Both the position numbers and the translations under genes were made by a program. Shown here in pieces: positions 16,959-26,158 of a stretch of DNA of 64,000 nucleotides; position 1 is the first letter of the stretch; each line of letters opens with the position of its first letter. The DNA lies in NCBI GenBank assembly GCA_963792655.1, contig CAWBWU010000006.1, positions 1 through 64,000 of the forward strand. The letters are read 5' to 3'. Under the pieces are notes generated by a model that was given only the letters and a program-made list of their open reading frames with translations, was not told the origin of the DNA and ran no database searches. The DNA is from DOZZ01 sp963792655 (GTDB taxonomy: Bacteria; Acidobacteriota; Terriglobia; Bryobacterales; Bryobacteraceae).

Positions 16959-18038
16959 ATGGACCTCAGCCGGCGTCAGTTCTTTCTCATGGGAGCTGCA
17001 ACGCTCCTTCCCCGTGTCTCGCGCTCCGCGGATCAGGAACCCATGATCACGCTTTCTCCCCAGCCGCTCGACCGCGAAATGCCCCGCTCCGGGTTTGTCG
17101 ACGCCATCACGCCCGTCGAACGCTTCTTCGTCCGCAGCCATGCGTTGATACCCGATGTGAAAGAGGCATCGTGGAGCTTGCGTCTCGACGGTCTCGTAGA
17201 GAAGCCCGCCACCTTTAAACTTTCGGACCTCCGCAGCATGCCGCGCATGGAGTTGGTCGCCGTGCTCGAGTGCGCCGGCAACGGCCGCGCGTTCTACGAA
17301 CCGCATCTTCCGGGCGCGCAGTGGAAGTTCGGTTCCGTTGGCAACGCGCGCTGGACCGGAGTTCGTTTGCGGGACCTTTTACAAAAGGCCGGCGTGAAAG
17401 CGGGAGCCACCGAACTGTTAATGGACGGCGCCGATGTTCCGATGGGCAAGATGCCGGATTTTCAGCGCACCCTCACGCTGGAGAAAGGCATGCACCCTGA
17501 CACCATGCTCGCGTACGAGATGAACGGCCAGCCATTGACGCGCGAGCACGGCTTCCCGCTGCGTGTGATTGCACCTGGCTGGGCGGGCGACTCCTGGGTG
17601 AAATGGCTGCAGCATATCGAAGTGCTCGACCACGAGTTCGACGGCTTCTGGATGAAAACCGCGTACCGCCACCCGAATCACTCTGTCGCGCCCGGCAGCA
17701 CGGTCGATCCCAAAGACATGATTCCCGTGACCGATCTGAACATCAAATCCGCCATCGCGACCCCGGTGCTCTGGGCGAAGCCGGGCCGTGTGGCGGTGCA
17801 AGGCGTGGCTTGGTCCAATGCCTCGCCGGTAGCCAAGGTCGACATTTCTACTGATGGCGGGAACACCTGGAAAGCCGCGCGGCTGACCGGCAAGCCCGAA
17901 AAGTACGGCTTTCGCACGTGGCATTACGACTGGCCAGCCAAGCCCGGAAGTTATGAACTGATGTCGCGCGCTGACAAATGCTGCGGGGCAGACTCAGCCG
18001 CTACAGGAAGAATGGAATCCGTCAGGCTACTTATATAA
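16959..18038 (+). CDS. Sulfite oxidase-family molybdopterin enzyme (Tat exported), frame broken near its end
   Basis: The 359-residue product has a Tat signal (SRRQFFLMGAAT), a Moco-binding domain with the Mo-ligand cysteine in VLECAGNGR (about 104), and a dimerisation domain (TPVLWAKPGRVAVQGVAWS). The last 22 residues are out of frame: dropping one base near 17971 gives RATNAAGQTQPLQEEWNPSG, the normal end of the family, and reads straight into the CxxCH protein that follows to 18294. So the true gene is probably 16959-18294. Sulfite is the classic substrate; nitrate- or other oxide-reducing relatives exist. Confidence 0.88.
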   Translation: MDLSRRQFFLMGAATLLPRVSRSADQEPMITLSPQPLDREMPRSGFVDAITPVERFFVRSHALIPDVKEASWSLRLDGLVEKPATFKLSDLRSMPRMELVAVLECAGNGRAFYEPHLPGAQWKFGSVGNARWTGVRLRDLLQKAGVKAGATELLMDGADVPMGKMPDFQRTLTLEKGMHPDTMLAYEMNGQPLTREHGFPLRVIAPGWAGDSWVKWLQHIEVLDHEFDGFWMKTAYRHPNHSVAPGSTVDPKDMIPVTDLNIKSAIATPVLWAKPGRVAVQGVAWSNASPVAKVDISTDGGNTWKAARLTGKPEKYGFRTWHYDWPAKPGSYELMSRADKCCGADSAATGRMESVRLLI

Positions 18039-18039
18039 C

Positions 18040-18294
18040 GTGGCGCAAAAGATGCCGGTGCAGATCGGCGGCCAGCCGCCCGCGCCCGCAACACTTACCG
18101 CCCCCAGCCAACCCCAACCCGAAGGCTATCGCGCCGCGTGCTTCCCTTGCCATGACGAACACATGATGTCCCAACAGCGCCTCACTCGCGCCCAGTGGGA
18201 TCGCGAGATCACGAAGATGACGAACTGGGGAGCTAACGTAACCAGCAATCGCGACGGAATCTTAGACTATCTAAGTAGTGCTTTCAAACCGTGA
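18040..18294 (+). CDS. c-type cytochrome segment, probably the C-terminus of the upstream Mo enzyme
   Basis: As read, a GTG at 18040 opens 84 residues with one heme-binding CFPCH motif (residues 34-38), a Pro/Gln-rich linker before it, and an LTRAQWDREITKMTNWG helix that is usual near a distal heme ligand. No signal peptide is present, which is odd for a c-type cytochrome. This is explained if the segment is fused to the Tat-exported molybdenum enzyme once the frameshift near 17971 is corrected. It would accept electrons from the Mo site. Confidence 0.75.
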   Translation: MAQKMPVQIGGQPPAPATLTAPSQPQPEGYRAACFPCHDEHMMSQQRLTRAQWDREITKMTNWGANVTSNRDGILDYLSSAFKP

Positions 18295-18564
18295 AGAGGG
18301 AGTATCGTAGCTCATCAAGTTACTCCCTGACCCTGGCGCGCCGGACTGCATCGCAACTTATGGTTAGCACGCCTGTGAGCGCGGCAACTCACGTGCCTCG
18401 CGCGTCAGCAAGCGGTATGTTCTTGGCTGTCATACGGAGCGCAGGTTTCACAAATCGAACAGACTCGGCCGCGGTTACGTAGAATCACTGTACGTCAGCG
18501 GCGATGCCCTCAGATCTGCACAACCTCGCACATTCGATTCTTTCCTCTGGCGGCCAGAACGGTC

Positions 18565-19044
18565 GTGTGCCACACCGTCACTTACCTTGTGATGGGCGCG
18601 CTCGCCTTCCAACTCCTGCACTACGGGAACATCATCAATAGCCCGGGCTCTGGGATGAAACCGACGACCAGCTTGTGGGTCGTTTTAGGAGCGCCTCTCC
18701 AGATTTTCCGCGGAGTGTTGTTTGCGTCCGTGTTTTATCCACTTCGCGAGTCACTATTTGGGAACAGGAACGGCTGGCTGCTCATGAGTTGGCTACTCAT
18801 CGGGATCGGGATCCTCGGCACCTTTGCCGCACCGGCGGGATCACTTGAGGGTTTCATCTACACCACAACTCCGATCAAAAATCAGGTGCGTGGGTACCTG
18901 GAGGTTGTGCCCCAGGCAATACTGACATCCGCACTCCTGTGCTATTGGGTAAGGAATCGGCACAAGAGTTGGCTGAATTGGACGCTGTACTGTGTCTACT
19001 TAGTCGCGGTCGCATTGCCTCTGCTCGCACTCGTCGCGCGGTGA
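18565..19044 (+). CDS. Multi-pass membrane protein of unknown function
   Basis: From a GTG at 18565 the frame codes for 159 residues with about four membrane helices (YLVMGALAFQLL, LWVVLGAPLQIFRGVLFASVF, LLMSWLLIGIGILGTFA, WTLYCVYLVAVALPLLALV). The upstream in-frame sequence (FFPLAARTVVCHTVTYL) still reads like membrane protein but has no start codon, so the true N-terminus may be lost to an indel. No family was recognised. The 270 bases between the cytochrome segment and this gene show no supported gene. Confidence 0.7.
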   Translation: MCHTVTYLVMGALAFQLLHYGNIINSPGSGMKPTTSLWVVLGAPLQIFRGVLFASVFYPLRESLFGNRNGWLLMSWLLIGIGILGTFAAPAGSLEGFIYTTTPIKNQVRGYLEVVPQAILTSALLCYWVRNRHKSWLNWTLYCVYLVAVALPLLALVAR

Positions 19045-19089
19045 CCTGCATTGCTTCTATCATATTCTGGTCAAGAAAGGCTTAGACGC

Positions 19090-19545
19090 ATGAAGAACCT
19101 CTTCGATGCCACCATAGCTAGCGAAGTGAAAACGCGGCTCGGAAAGCTAGAGCCGCACAGCAAGCGGCAGTGGGGCAAGATGACGGCTCCGCAAATGCTC
19201 GCGCACTGCACGATCAGTATGCGATGGGCAGCCGGTGAAGCAGTCCCCGACAAAGGACCGCTGCCGGTACGCCTCATCGGCAGCCTGGTAAAGCCATTGG
19301 TGTTTCGGAACGACGACCCGCTCCGCAAGAACTCACCGACGGCGAAAAGCCTGATCATAAGCGACGAACGCGACTTAGTCGAAGAACGGGCCAAGCTGTC
19401 TCAACTGATTGACAAGTTCAGTGCGGGAGGCCGTTCCGGGTGTACGAAGCATCCGCACCCCTTCTTCGGAACCATGACGCCCGAGCAGTGGGCCATCCTG
19501 ATGTACAAGCACCTGGATCATCATTTACGGCAGTTCGGGGCGTAA
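19090..19545 (+). CDS. DUF1569 (DinB-like fold) protein
   Basis: This 151-residue protein starts at ATG 19090 after AGAAAGG. The sequence GKMTAPQMLAHCTISMRWA, HPFFGTMTPEQWAILMYKHLDHHLRQFG has the His pattern of the DinB/YfiT four-helix-bundle metal-binding superfamily, DUF1569 branch. The role is unknown; relatives are thiol transferase-like or metal-dependent hydrolases. Confidence 0.82.
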   Translation: MKNLFDATIASEVKTRLGKLEPHSKRQWGKMTAPQMLAHCTISMRWAAGEAVPDKGPLPVRLIGSLVKPLVFRNDDPLRKNSPTAKSLIISDERDLVEERAKLSQLIDKFSAGGRSGCTKHPHPFFGTMTPEQWAILMYKHLDHHLRQFGA

Positions 19546-19685
19546 GCAACCACTGGACTCCGCAAGCGACCACAACTGCGGTTCGTACTTCTACGAGTGG
19601 AAAGGCACAACTTCAAACTACTCCTAAAAATACCTGCCCCGCCTCTCACGAGCCGCGACCGTAAGGAAGCGGTGCCCTAACGAAC

Positions 19686-20240
19686 CTATAACTTCGCCAG
19701 GAACAGTTCCTGCACCTTCGTACCCTGCGACAGTTCCGGGTGAAACGTCGCCGCCAGGTGCCTTCCTGCCTCCACCAGCACCGGCGCACCTTGGTACTCG
19801 GCCAGCACCTTGCCACCTTCTCCTACTCGTTTGATCACCGGAGCGCGAATGAATACCGCTTCCATCGACTCACCATCCACATCGATCCCGGCAATCCGGC
19901 TATCGATCTGACGTCCATAGCCATTGCGCTCCACGGTCATATCGAGCAGACCTAGCGACTCCTGTACCGGGTTCAATACTTCATTTGCCATCAGAATCAC
20001 GCCGGCGCACGTCCCGAACATCGGCTTCTGTTGACCGAACTTGCGCAGCGGCTCAAACAAATTCTGCTCTCGCAGAATTTTCAACATGGTCGTACTCTCG
20101 CCGCCTGGCAGCACCAGGCCATCGATATCCTGCAACTCCGACGCATGGCGCACATATACAGGCTGGGCGCCCACACGTTCGAACGCCCTGCCATGTGCTT
20201 CAAAGTCGCCTTGCAGCGAGAGTATTCCGACGCGCTTCAT
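19686..20240 (-). CDS. pdxT: Pyridoxal 5'-phosphate synthase glutaminase subunit
   Basis: This 184-residue class I glutaminase releases ammonia from glutamine and passes it to PdxS. The oxyanion/substrate motif LPGGESTT, the nucleophile Cys in FGTCAGVILMA (about 79), and the His-Glu pair in TFHPELS near the end are all present. Its start overlaps the pdxS stop by one base (TAATG), so the two are co-translated. The enzyme complex is the deoxyxylulose-independent route to vitamin B6. Confidence 0.96.
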   Translation of the reverse strand: MKRVGILSLQGDFEAHGRAFERVGAQPVYVRHASELQDIDGLVLPGGESTTMLKILREQNLFEPLRKFGQQKPMFGTCAGVILMANEVLNPVQESLGLLDMTVERNGYGRQIDSRIAGIDVDGESMEAVFIRAPVIKRVGEGGKVLAEYQGAPVLVEAGRHLAATFHPELSQGTKVQELFLAKL

Positions 20241-21124
20241 TACCAGCCGCGCGTCTGCATCAGTTCGGATTCCGGCATAGTCGAGATGTCGAGCCCCGGC
20301 ATCCCGATGCCCAGGTGTTCACTCGCTTCGAGCAGCTTCACCGGATCCTTGTAGTAAGTCGCAGCCATCACGATCGCTTTGGCGCGCGCTTCAGGATCGG
20401 AAGATTTGAAGATGCCCGACCCTACGAACACTGCTTCCGCGCCTAACTGCATAACCAATGCGGCATCGGCCGGAGTAGCAATGCCACCGGCGGAGAAGTT
20501 CGGAACCGGCAGCCTGCCATGCTCCGCGACCCACTCGACTAACTCGAGCGGCGCGCCGAGTAACTTCGACTCATGTACCAGCTCTTCTTTGCCCAGGATA
20601 GTCAGGTGCCGCATCTCTTTGACGATCGTGCGGATATGACGCACAGCTTCGACAATGTTGCCTGAGCCCGCTTCACCCTTGGTGCGAATCATCGCAGCGC
20701 CTTCTGCAATGCGGCGCAACGCTTCGCCCAGGTTGCGCGCGCCGCACACAAACGGCACTTTGAAATCGCGCTTGGCAACGTGGTGCTCTTCATCCGCCGG
20801 CGTCAGTACTTCGCTCTCGTCGATGTAGTCAACGCCGAGCACTTCGAGGATGCGCGCTTCGGTGAAGTGGCCGATGCGTACTTTGGCCATCACCGGAATG
20901 CTGACGGCTTCCATGATGCCGCGGATCATGTTGACCGGCGACATGCGCGCTACCCCGCCCTCTTTGCGAATGTCGGATGGTACGCGCTCGAGGGCCATCA
21001 CCGCCACGGCGCCCGCGCGCTCTGCGATCAACGCTTGTTCTGCGTTGACCACGTCCATGATCACGCCGCCCTTTAACATCTCGGCCAGGCCGGTCTTTAA
21101 GCGAAACTGCTCGTCCTGAAACAT
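20240..21124 (-). CDS. pdxS: Pyridoxal 5'-phosphate synthase lyase subunit
   Basis: This 294-residue (beta/alpha)8 barrel builds PLP from ribose 5-phosphate, glyceraldehyde 3-phosphate and ammonia. The diagnostic VPVMAKVRIGH contains the Schiff-base lysine, followed by GVDYIDESEVLTPADE, FKVPFVCGARNLGEALRRI and NFSAGGIATPADAALVMQLG. The length equals the family norm. It lies 15 bases after a PdxR-type regulator in the same direction and is coupled to pdxT. Confidence 0.97.
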   Translation of the reverse strand: MFQDEQFRLKTGLAEMLKGGVIMDVVNAEQALIAERAGAVAVMALERVPSDIRKEGGVARMSPVNMIRGIMEAVSIPVMAKVRIGHFTEARILEVLGVDYIDESEVLTPADEEHHVAKRDFKVPFVCGARNLGEALRRIAEGAAMIRTKGEAGSGNIVEAVRHIRTIVKEMRHLTILGKEELVHESKLLGAPLELVEWVAEHGRLPVPNFSAGGIATPADAALVMQLGAEAVFVGSGIFKSSDPEARAKAIVMAATYYKDPVKLLEASEHLGIGMPGLDISTMPESELMQTRGW

Positions 21125-21139
21125 GCTGTTCTCCTTTTT

Positions 21140-22603
21140 CTAAACCAATGCAGGCGCGGGTTCCCGCTGTGCCCGCGCGCGTTCCGTTAACTCACCCTGA
21201 AAGACACGGCCCATCACCGCCACGCCTTGCGCAATTTCCGCCGGGCGCACGCTTGCGAAACTCAATCGAAAACTGCGGCGATGGTCGTCCTGTACTCCAA
21301 ACAAGCGGCCCGGCAGATAACTCACGCCTTCACGCTCCACGCGGCCTAATAAGTCGCTTGCATCCAGACCTTCAGGCAGCGTGACCCAGAGATTCATGCC
21401 GCCATCGGGCTCAGTGAAGACGCATCCGGCGGGGAGCGACTCGCGGCAGGCATCGAGCGCCGCTTGCAAGCGCTTCAGCCCTTCTTCGCGCACGGTCTGC
21501 TGGTGCCGCAAGATGCCGCCATCATTGACGAACGCCAGCATCGCGGCTTGTGAAAACTGATCGGAGTGTAAGTCGCTGCGGTACTTCGCATCCGTCAGCG
21601 CGAGTATCAAGCGGTGCGGGGCCGAAACCCAACCAATGCGCAGACCGGGAAACGACATCTTCGAAAAGCTCCGCAGTAAGACAACATCGCCGTAAGTGTC
21701 GAGCTCTTTCAACGTAGGAATGTTGTCGCCGCGATACCGCAGCCGGCCATAACTATCGTTCTCCACTACGATCGTCTGCATCTGGTGCGCGAGCCGCAAT
21801 AATTCCTTGCGCGCTTCGAGCGTCATCGTTAAGCCAGTCGGGTTGTGAAAGTTCGGCGTCACGATCAGCATGCGCGCTCCGCGATGCATCTCGCGTTCCA
21901 GCGCTTCTAAGTCCAGACCACGCGCGTTCACCGGAATCCCGCATAGCTCCGCCTGACTTTCGGCAAACACATTCTTCACGCCGGGATAGACGGGATCTTC
22001 GAGCAACACGCGATCGCCGGGACGCACCAGCACGCGCCGCAACAGATCGAGCGCCTGCTGACAACCACTGGTCATCATCACGCCGTCGCTCTCCGCGGCC
22101 ACGCCTTCGTCGTGCATCATCTCGGCAATAGCGCGGCGCAACGGTTCATAACCGCCCGGCGAACCAAGTTGCAGAATCTGATTCAGCTCTCTGCTCTTCA
22201 ACACATCGCGGCAGGCAGAGGCGAAATCCTGCGTGGGAAACAGATCCTGATCGGGTCTCGATTGCGCGAAGGAGATCTGTACACGCGGCCCTGGTGAGCG
22301 CCGCTCCTCAGGCAATTTGACGAGCGATTCCCAATCGATGCCGGTGCTGCGCAACGCTCCGCGGCTGCTGACGAAACTGCCGCCGCGCGCGCGTGAGGAG
22401 ATCCAACCCTCTGTTTCCAGCTGCGCATATGCATCCAGAATGGTTGTGCGGCTGACGCCGAGCATACCAGCCAGCTCGCGAGTGCCTGGTATCTTCGCTC
22501 CGGGTGCGAGCTTGCCGCGTTCGATCTCCTCGACGAAACGCAGGTATAGCTGCCGATAGATCGGTATCCGCGAGTTCGAATCCAGTGGGGATAGATCCAC
22601 CAT
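21140..22603 (-). CDS. pdxR: MocR/PdxR-type GntR-aminotransferase regulator
   Basis: The frame is open to 23410, but everything above 22603 is antisense to the next gene. The ATG at 22603 begins MVDLSPLDSNSRIPIYRQLY, an N-terminal GntR winged helix (LAPGAKIPGTRELAGMLGVSRTTI), then a fold-type I aminotransferase domain with the PLP lysine in LLRSFSKMSFPGLR. PdxR proteins sense PLP and control pdxST. Here the regulator is upstream of and co-directional with pdxS, so it could be autoregulated with its targets. A TGGTACCA palindrome sits 12 bases before the start. Confidence 0.92.
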   Translation of the reverse strand: MVDLSPLDSNSRIPIYRQLYLRFVEEIERGKLAPGAKIPGTRELAGMLGVSRTTILDAYAQLETEGWISSRARGGSFVSSRGALRSTGIDWESLVKLPEERRSPGPRVQISFAQSRPDQDLFPTQDFASACRDVLKSRELNQILQLGSPGGYEPLRRAIAEMMHDEGVAAESDGVMMTSGCQQALDLLRRVLVRPGDRVLLEDPVYPGVKNVFAESQAELCGIPVNARGLDLEALEREMHRGARMLIVTPNFHNPTGLTMTLEARKELLRLAHQMQTIVVENDSYGRLRYRGDNIPTLKELDTYGDVVLLRSFSKMSFPGLRIGWVSAPHRLILALTDAKYRSDLHSDQFSQAAMLAFVNDGGILRHQQTVREEGLKRLQAALDACRESLPAGCVFTEPDGGMNLWVTLPEGLDASDLLGRVEREGVSYLPGRLFGVQDDHRRSFRLSFASVRPAEIAQGVAVMGRVFQGELTERARAQREPAPALV

Positions 22604-22661
22604 TATTGCTGGTATGGTACCACGCAGGAGTGCCAGAAGCTGCTGATACACTACTAACCTC

Positions 22662-23666
22662 ATGCGTTTGGCTGCATTTCTCTTTTTGCTGGCAGTGCTC
22701 GCATTCGCTTCAAGGAAGAAAGCGGATGAGACGCAGGTGCTCGCGCTACCCAAAGATCCGCCGTCGGGGGCGGTCGGCGACACGCGGCATCTGGTATTCC
22801 GGACAACGCCGCTGCTGAACAAAGGTCTGCTTTCGGCGCAAACGCGCGAAGCAGTCCGGGGCCTGCTTGGCAGCAGCAAGGGCCTGGAGATCATCAAGAT
22901 CCGCGCGTTCGTCGCCGGCTCGGGCGACCTGCGGCGCATCCCGCAAATCGTAAGCGAGATGTTTACCGACAAGAAGCAGCCACTTCCCGCCGTCAGTGTC
23001 GTGCTGACCGGTGGCTTACCGCTGGAAAATGCGCAGGTGGTGCTCGAATCGGTCTCTGTTGCACGCACGGAAGTAAACCCATCGGGATTGGCCTTTGCGC
23101 CCGCCCAGGTGGAGTTGTCGCCGAAGCCCCTGGAGCCGTTGGAACCGTTGGCGCAGAACGCCGTGACCAAACTCAAGGCCACCTTAGGTGCGAATCGCGA
23201 CGTACTGCAAGTCACGTGTTTCGCGACATCGCTCGACCACGCGGCGCAGCTGTCGCGCGAAGTCAGCGGCGCGTTCCCGTCGGCATCGGTCGATCTGGTG
23301 CAGACGCAGCGCGAGCCGTCGAACAGCGCGTTCGGTTGCGAGGCAGTCGCGCGGCTGACGCAAGCGACACCCGCCATCGCGGCGGCGCCCGGTGGGAAGT
23401 TAGTGTTCACCGGAACGCAATTGGCGTTCGGCTTTCACGACTCGGATGCATCGCTGGCGTTGTCACGGCTTGATCGTGTATTGAACACGTTCGGATCCTC
23501 CATGCAGCAGGCTGTTGCGGTGAACTTCTTCCCGCTGTCGTTATCAGTCGGCCAGGAGATCGCACGGGTGTCAAAGCGGCCCCCATTGCCGCCGATTGCC
23601 TTCGAAGGCCTGCAAGGAATTGACACCAGCTTCGCGACAGAAGCGATCGGAGTGGTCACTCAATGA
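22662..23666 (+). CDS. Exported protein with two possible RidA-like domains
   Basis: This 334-residue protein has a short hydrophobic N-terminus (LAAFLFLLAVLAFAS) ending near a basic stretch. Two halves resemble each other and the RidA/YjgF trimer fold: IIKIRAFVAGSGDLRRIPQIVSEMF...QPLPAVSVVLTGGLP in the first and VLQVTCFATSLDHAAQLSREVSGAFPSASVDLVQTQ in the second. The arginine that binds imines in RidA is not clearly in place, so it may be a non-enzymatic relative. It is divergent from pdxR and overlaps the KDG kinase gene by four bases. Confidence 0.65.
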   Translation: MRLAAFLFLLAVLAFASRKKADETQVLALPKDPPSGAVGDTRHLVFRTTPLLNKGLLSAQTREAVRGLLGSSKGLEIIKIRAFVAGSGDLRRIPQIVSEMFTDKKQPLPAVSVVLTGGLPLENAQVVLESVSVARTEVNPSGLAFAPAQVELSPKPLEPLEPLAQNAVTKLKATLGANRDVLQVTCFATSLDHAAQLSREVSGAFPSASVDLVQTQREPSNSAFGCEAVARLTQATPAIAAAPGGKLVFTGTQLAFGFHDSDASLALSRLDRVLNTFGSSMQQAVAVNFFPLSLSVGQEIARVSKRPPLPPIAFEGLQGIDTSFATEAIGVVTQ

Positions 23667-24693
23667 AGCGCGTCGTTACGTTCGGCGAGATCATGCTGCG
23701 TCTGGCCCCGCCGGGCGCTGAGCGCTTCTTGCAGACATCACAGTTTGTCGCGACGTTCGGCGGCGGCGAAGCAAACGTTGCCGTGTCTCTCGCGACCTAT
23801 GGATGGCCAGCGTCGTTCGTTACCGCGATTCCGGCGAATGCGATCGGTGAAGCGATGGTGGGGGAACTGCGGCGCTTCGGCGTCGACACGGGTTCGATCA
23901 TTCGCGCTAAAGGCCGCATGGGTGTTTACTATGTCGAGGCCGGCGCGAATCAGAGGCCATCGAAAGTCATCTACGATCGCGAAAATTCGTCGATCGCCTT
24001 AGCCAAGCCCGGCGCGTTCGATTGGGACCAAATCTTTGCGGACGCCGGTTGGTTCCACATTACGGGCATCACGCCCGCGATCAGTGCTTCGTGCGCTGAG
24101 CTGGCCATGGAATCCGTGCAAGCGCGCGCGCGCGTTGGGCGTGACTGTCAGTTGTGATCTGAACTATCGCAAGAACCTATGGAAGTACGGCAAGAGCGCA
24201 GCGGAAGTGATGCGTGAACTGGTCAAGCATGTGGATGTAGTGGTCGCGAACGAAGAAGACTGCCAGAAGGCGCTGGGCATCGAGACCAGCGTCGACGTTC
24301 ATTCGGGCGAACTGCATCATGCAGCGTATGAAGAGCTCGCAAAGAAAGTGATGACGCAGTTCCCAAATATCCAGAAGATTGCGATTACGCTACGTGAGTC
24401 GAAGAAGCGCTTCCCACAACGGCTGGTCAGCGTGCATGCACGATGGCCAACAGTTCCTGATGAGCAAGCACTACGAGATCACCCATATCGTCGATCGCGT
24501 CGGTGGCGGCGATGCGTTCGCTGGGGGGCTCATTTACGGATTGCTCGCGCTCGGCACTCCGCAAGAAGCACTGGAGTTTGCAGTCGCGGCGTCTTGCTTG
24601 AAACATTCGATCCCAGGAGACTTCAACCGGTTCAGTGTGGATGAAGTGATGAACCTGGTGAAGGGCGACGCGAGCGGGAGAGTGCAAAGGTAG
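23663..24693 (+). pseudogene. 2-keto-3-deoxygluconate kinase (PfkB family), broken by two frameshifts
   Basis: The product reads as one sugar kinase in three frames. 23663-24125 codes for VTFGEIMLRLAPPG and FGGGEANVAVSLATYGW. After a (GC)n run near 24125 it continues as ALGVTVSCDLNYRKNLW and VANEEDCQKALGI. After AAGAAGC near 24400 it continues as ASHNGWSACMHDGQ and VDRVGGGDAFAGGLIYGLL, which holds the catalytic Asp. Each frame ends at a different stop (24157, 24644, 24693). FGEIMLRL and the DLNYR box fit KDG kinases. The breaks at a CG repeat and a purine run suggest consensus indels. It overlaps the upstream gene by ATGA. Confidence 0.87.
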
Positions 24694-24807
24694 CGGTCCT
24701 TGCCGTGGTTCGGATTCGGCGGCTTCATTGATTGCCACGTCCGCAGCAACCGCTTTTTAACTCTTGATTGCCGGTACCTTCGGCGATGGTTAGCCGGTTG
24801 AAGGGCG

Positions 24808-26097
24808 CTAAAAGCTGAAGCTTTTAAGGCTGGCTTCCGTTGCGGAGTCGGCTGGACGAGTATTATCCCGTGGCCTCTCAGCAACAGCCCAACTAATCAC
24901 TGGCGACAGCGAGAGATCATCCGGGCTTTGCTCGACGGCAAAGTAGCCTGCCACGAGGTCTAATTGGTTCGTAGACTGATCGGGGAAAGTTAATTCAATT
25001 GGAACGCTGGACACACCCGAAGGGAATCCTTCCGCCGCAACGCCCTTGTGCGCGCCGGGCTCGCCCATCAGAGGTGCCCGGGTAGTAACTCCCTGTTCAA
25101 CCGGCAGCGCCCAGTTTTCGCGCTTGTACTCGAATACGTGGCTCTTCCTTCGCGGGCTGTCGTCGCCCAAATATGGAAACAGGTCTGCCAGCCAGCCGGT
25201 CACGGTTGTGGCGCCGTAGGCTCGCTTGGGTTTGTAAATCGCCTGCCAGAACTCTTGATTGGGGTGTCCTTCAGCAGTCTTGATGAACTCATCAAGAATC
25301 GGTCGAAGGCGCGAAATCCACCAACCGAGATCAAACGTTTCGAGCACCTCGATGCGCGCGCGCATGCGTCGCCAGTCGTCCGGAGTCCCGGTGATGGTGA
25401 TGCGCGGAATTCCGCAGACACAACGCATTCCATAACTGAAGTAACGGGAATACGTGTCCATCAGAACCACTTCGCTTGCAGTCCGAATCGCCGGTGTTGT
25501 CGTGCTGAAGTCGCAAACGAGCGTCTCATGCAGGACGAGATCGGAGGCATCGCGGATCTGGGCAGAGAAGCCGGCAATCGCGTGCTCAAAGCTAGCCATG
25601 GACAAATCGCACACGGACTCACTCAGAACGCGCTTCCCTTCATGTTGCACGAGACGGCCGCGATAAGCCTCAGCGAACTGCGTGATGTGATGGCTAAAGC
25701 CCTGAGCGATAGCAAGCCAGATGGCATCAGGCGAAAGCGTTAGTGGGTAATGCAGGCTGAAAGCGGTTTGCACGGCTTCTGCGAGTGGATGAAAACCAGT
25801 TTGAGGGACATAGACATTTTCGGAAGCCGGTACCCTCGGCAGCCCGGGCTTCTCAAACAGCCGACGGCGCAACGGCTTCTTCGCAGTGTAGCCGCCGGTG
25901 ATCACCAGAATGTCGGGAGTAGGCGTTATCAGGATCTTTCGATCGAGCTTGAGCGGCAGCATCTCCGCTAACGTGATGTTCCAAAGTGGCGTTCGCTCCG
26001 GACTGACCGAGTCTACGCGGAAGTTGACACCGCGCTTTCGCGGGATCGTAGCAAACATTGTGCCTGAAATAGTATCGGATTTTGCGGTGCTCGGCAC
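24808..26097 (-). CDS. DUF4419 domain protein
   Basis: The 429-residue protein carries the DUF4419 core (PLTLSPDAIWLAIAQGFSHHI, LVCDFSTTTPAIRTASEVVLMDTYSRYFSY, GIPRITITGTPDDWRRM). The function of this family is unknown; it is found in fungi and bacteria. An alternative ATG at 26058 would remove 13 residues. It is divergent from a peptidoglycan amidase with only 61 bp between the starts. Confidence 0.85.
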   Translation of the reverse strand: MPSTAKSDTISGTMFATIPRKRGVNFRVDSVSPERTPLWNITLAEMLPLKLDRKILITPTPDILVITGGYTAKKPLRRRLFEKPGLPRVPASENVYVPQTGFHPLAEAVQTAFSLHYPLTLSPDAIWLAIAQGFSHHITQFAEAYRGRLVQHEGKRVLSESVCDLSMASFEHAIAGFSAQIRDASDLVLHETLVCDFSTTTPAIRTASEVVLMDTYSRYFSYGMRCVCGIPRITITGTPDDWRRMRARIEVLETFDLGWWISRLRPILDEFIKTAEGHPNQEFWQAIYKPKRAYGATTVTGWLADLFPYLGDDSPRRKSHVFEYKRENWALPVEQGVTTRAPLMGEPGAHKGVAAEGFPSGVSSVPIELTFPDQSTNQLDLVAGYFAVEQSPDDLSLSPVISWAVAERPRDNTRPADSATEASLKSFSF

Positions 26098-26158
26098 TGG
26101 GCAATGTGATAGAACTGAGGTCCGAAGCAGAATCGTTTACAGCGAAGGAGGATGAACT

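Noticed and set aside
22604..23410. N-terminal extension of the regulator gene that would give 756 residues
   Set aside because: It is antisense to the gene at 22662, is Ser/Arg/Thr rich without domain features, and the GntR domain begins exactly at 22603.
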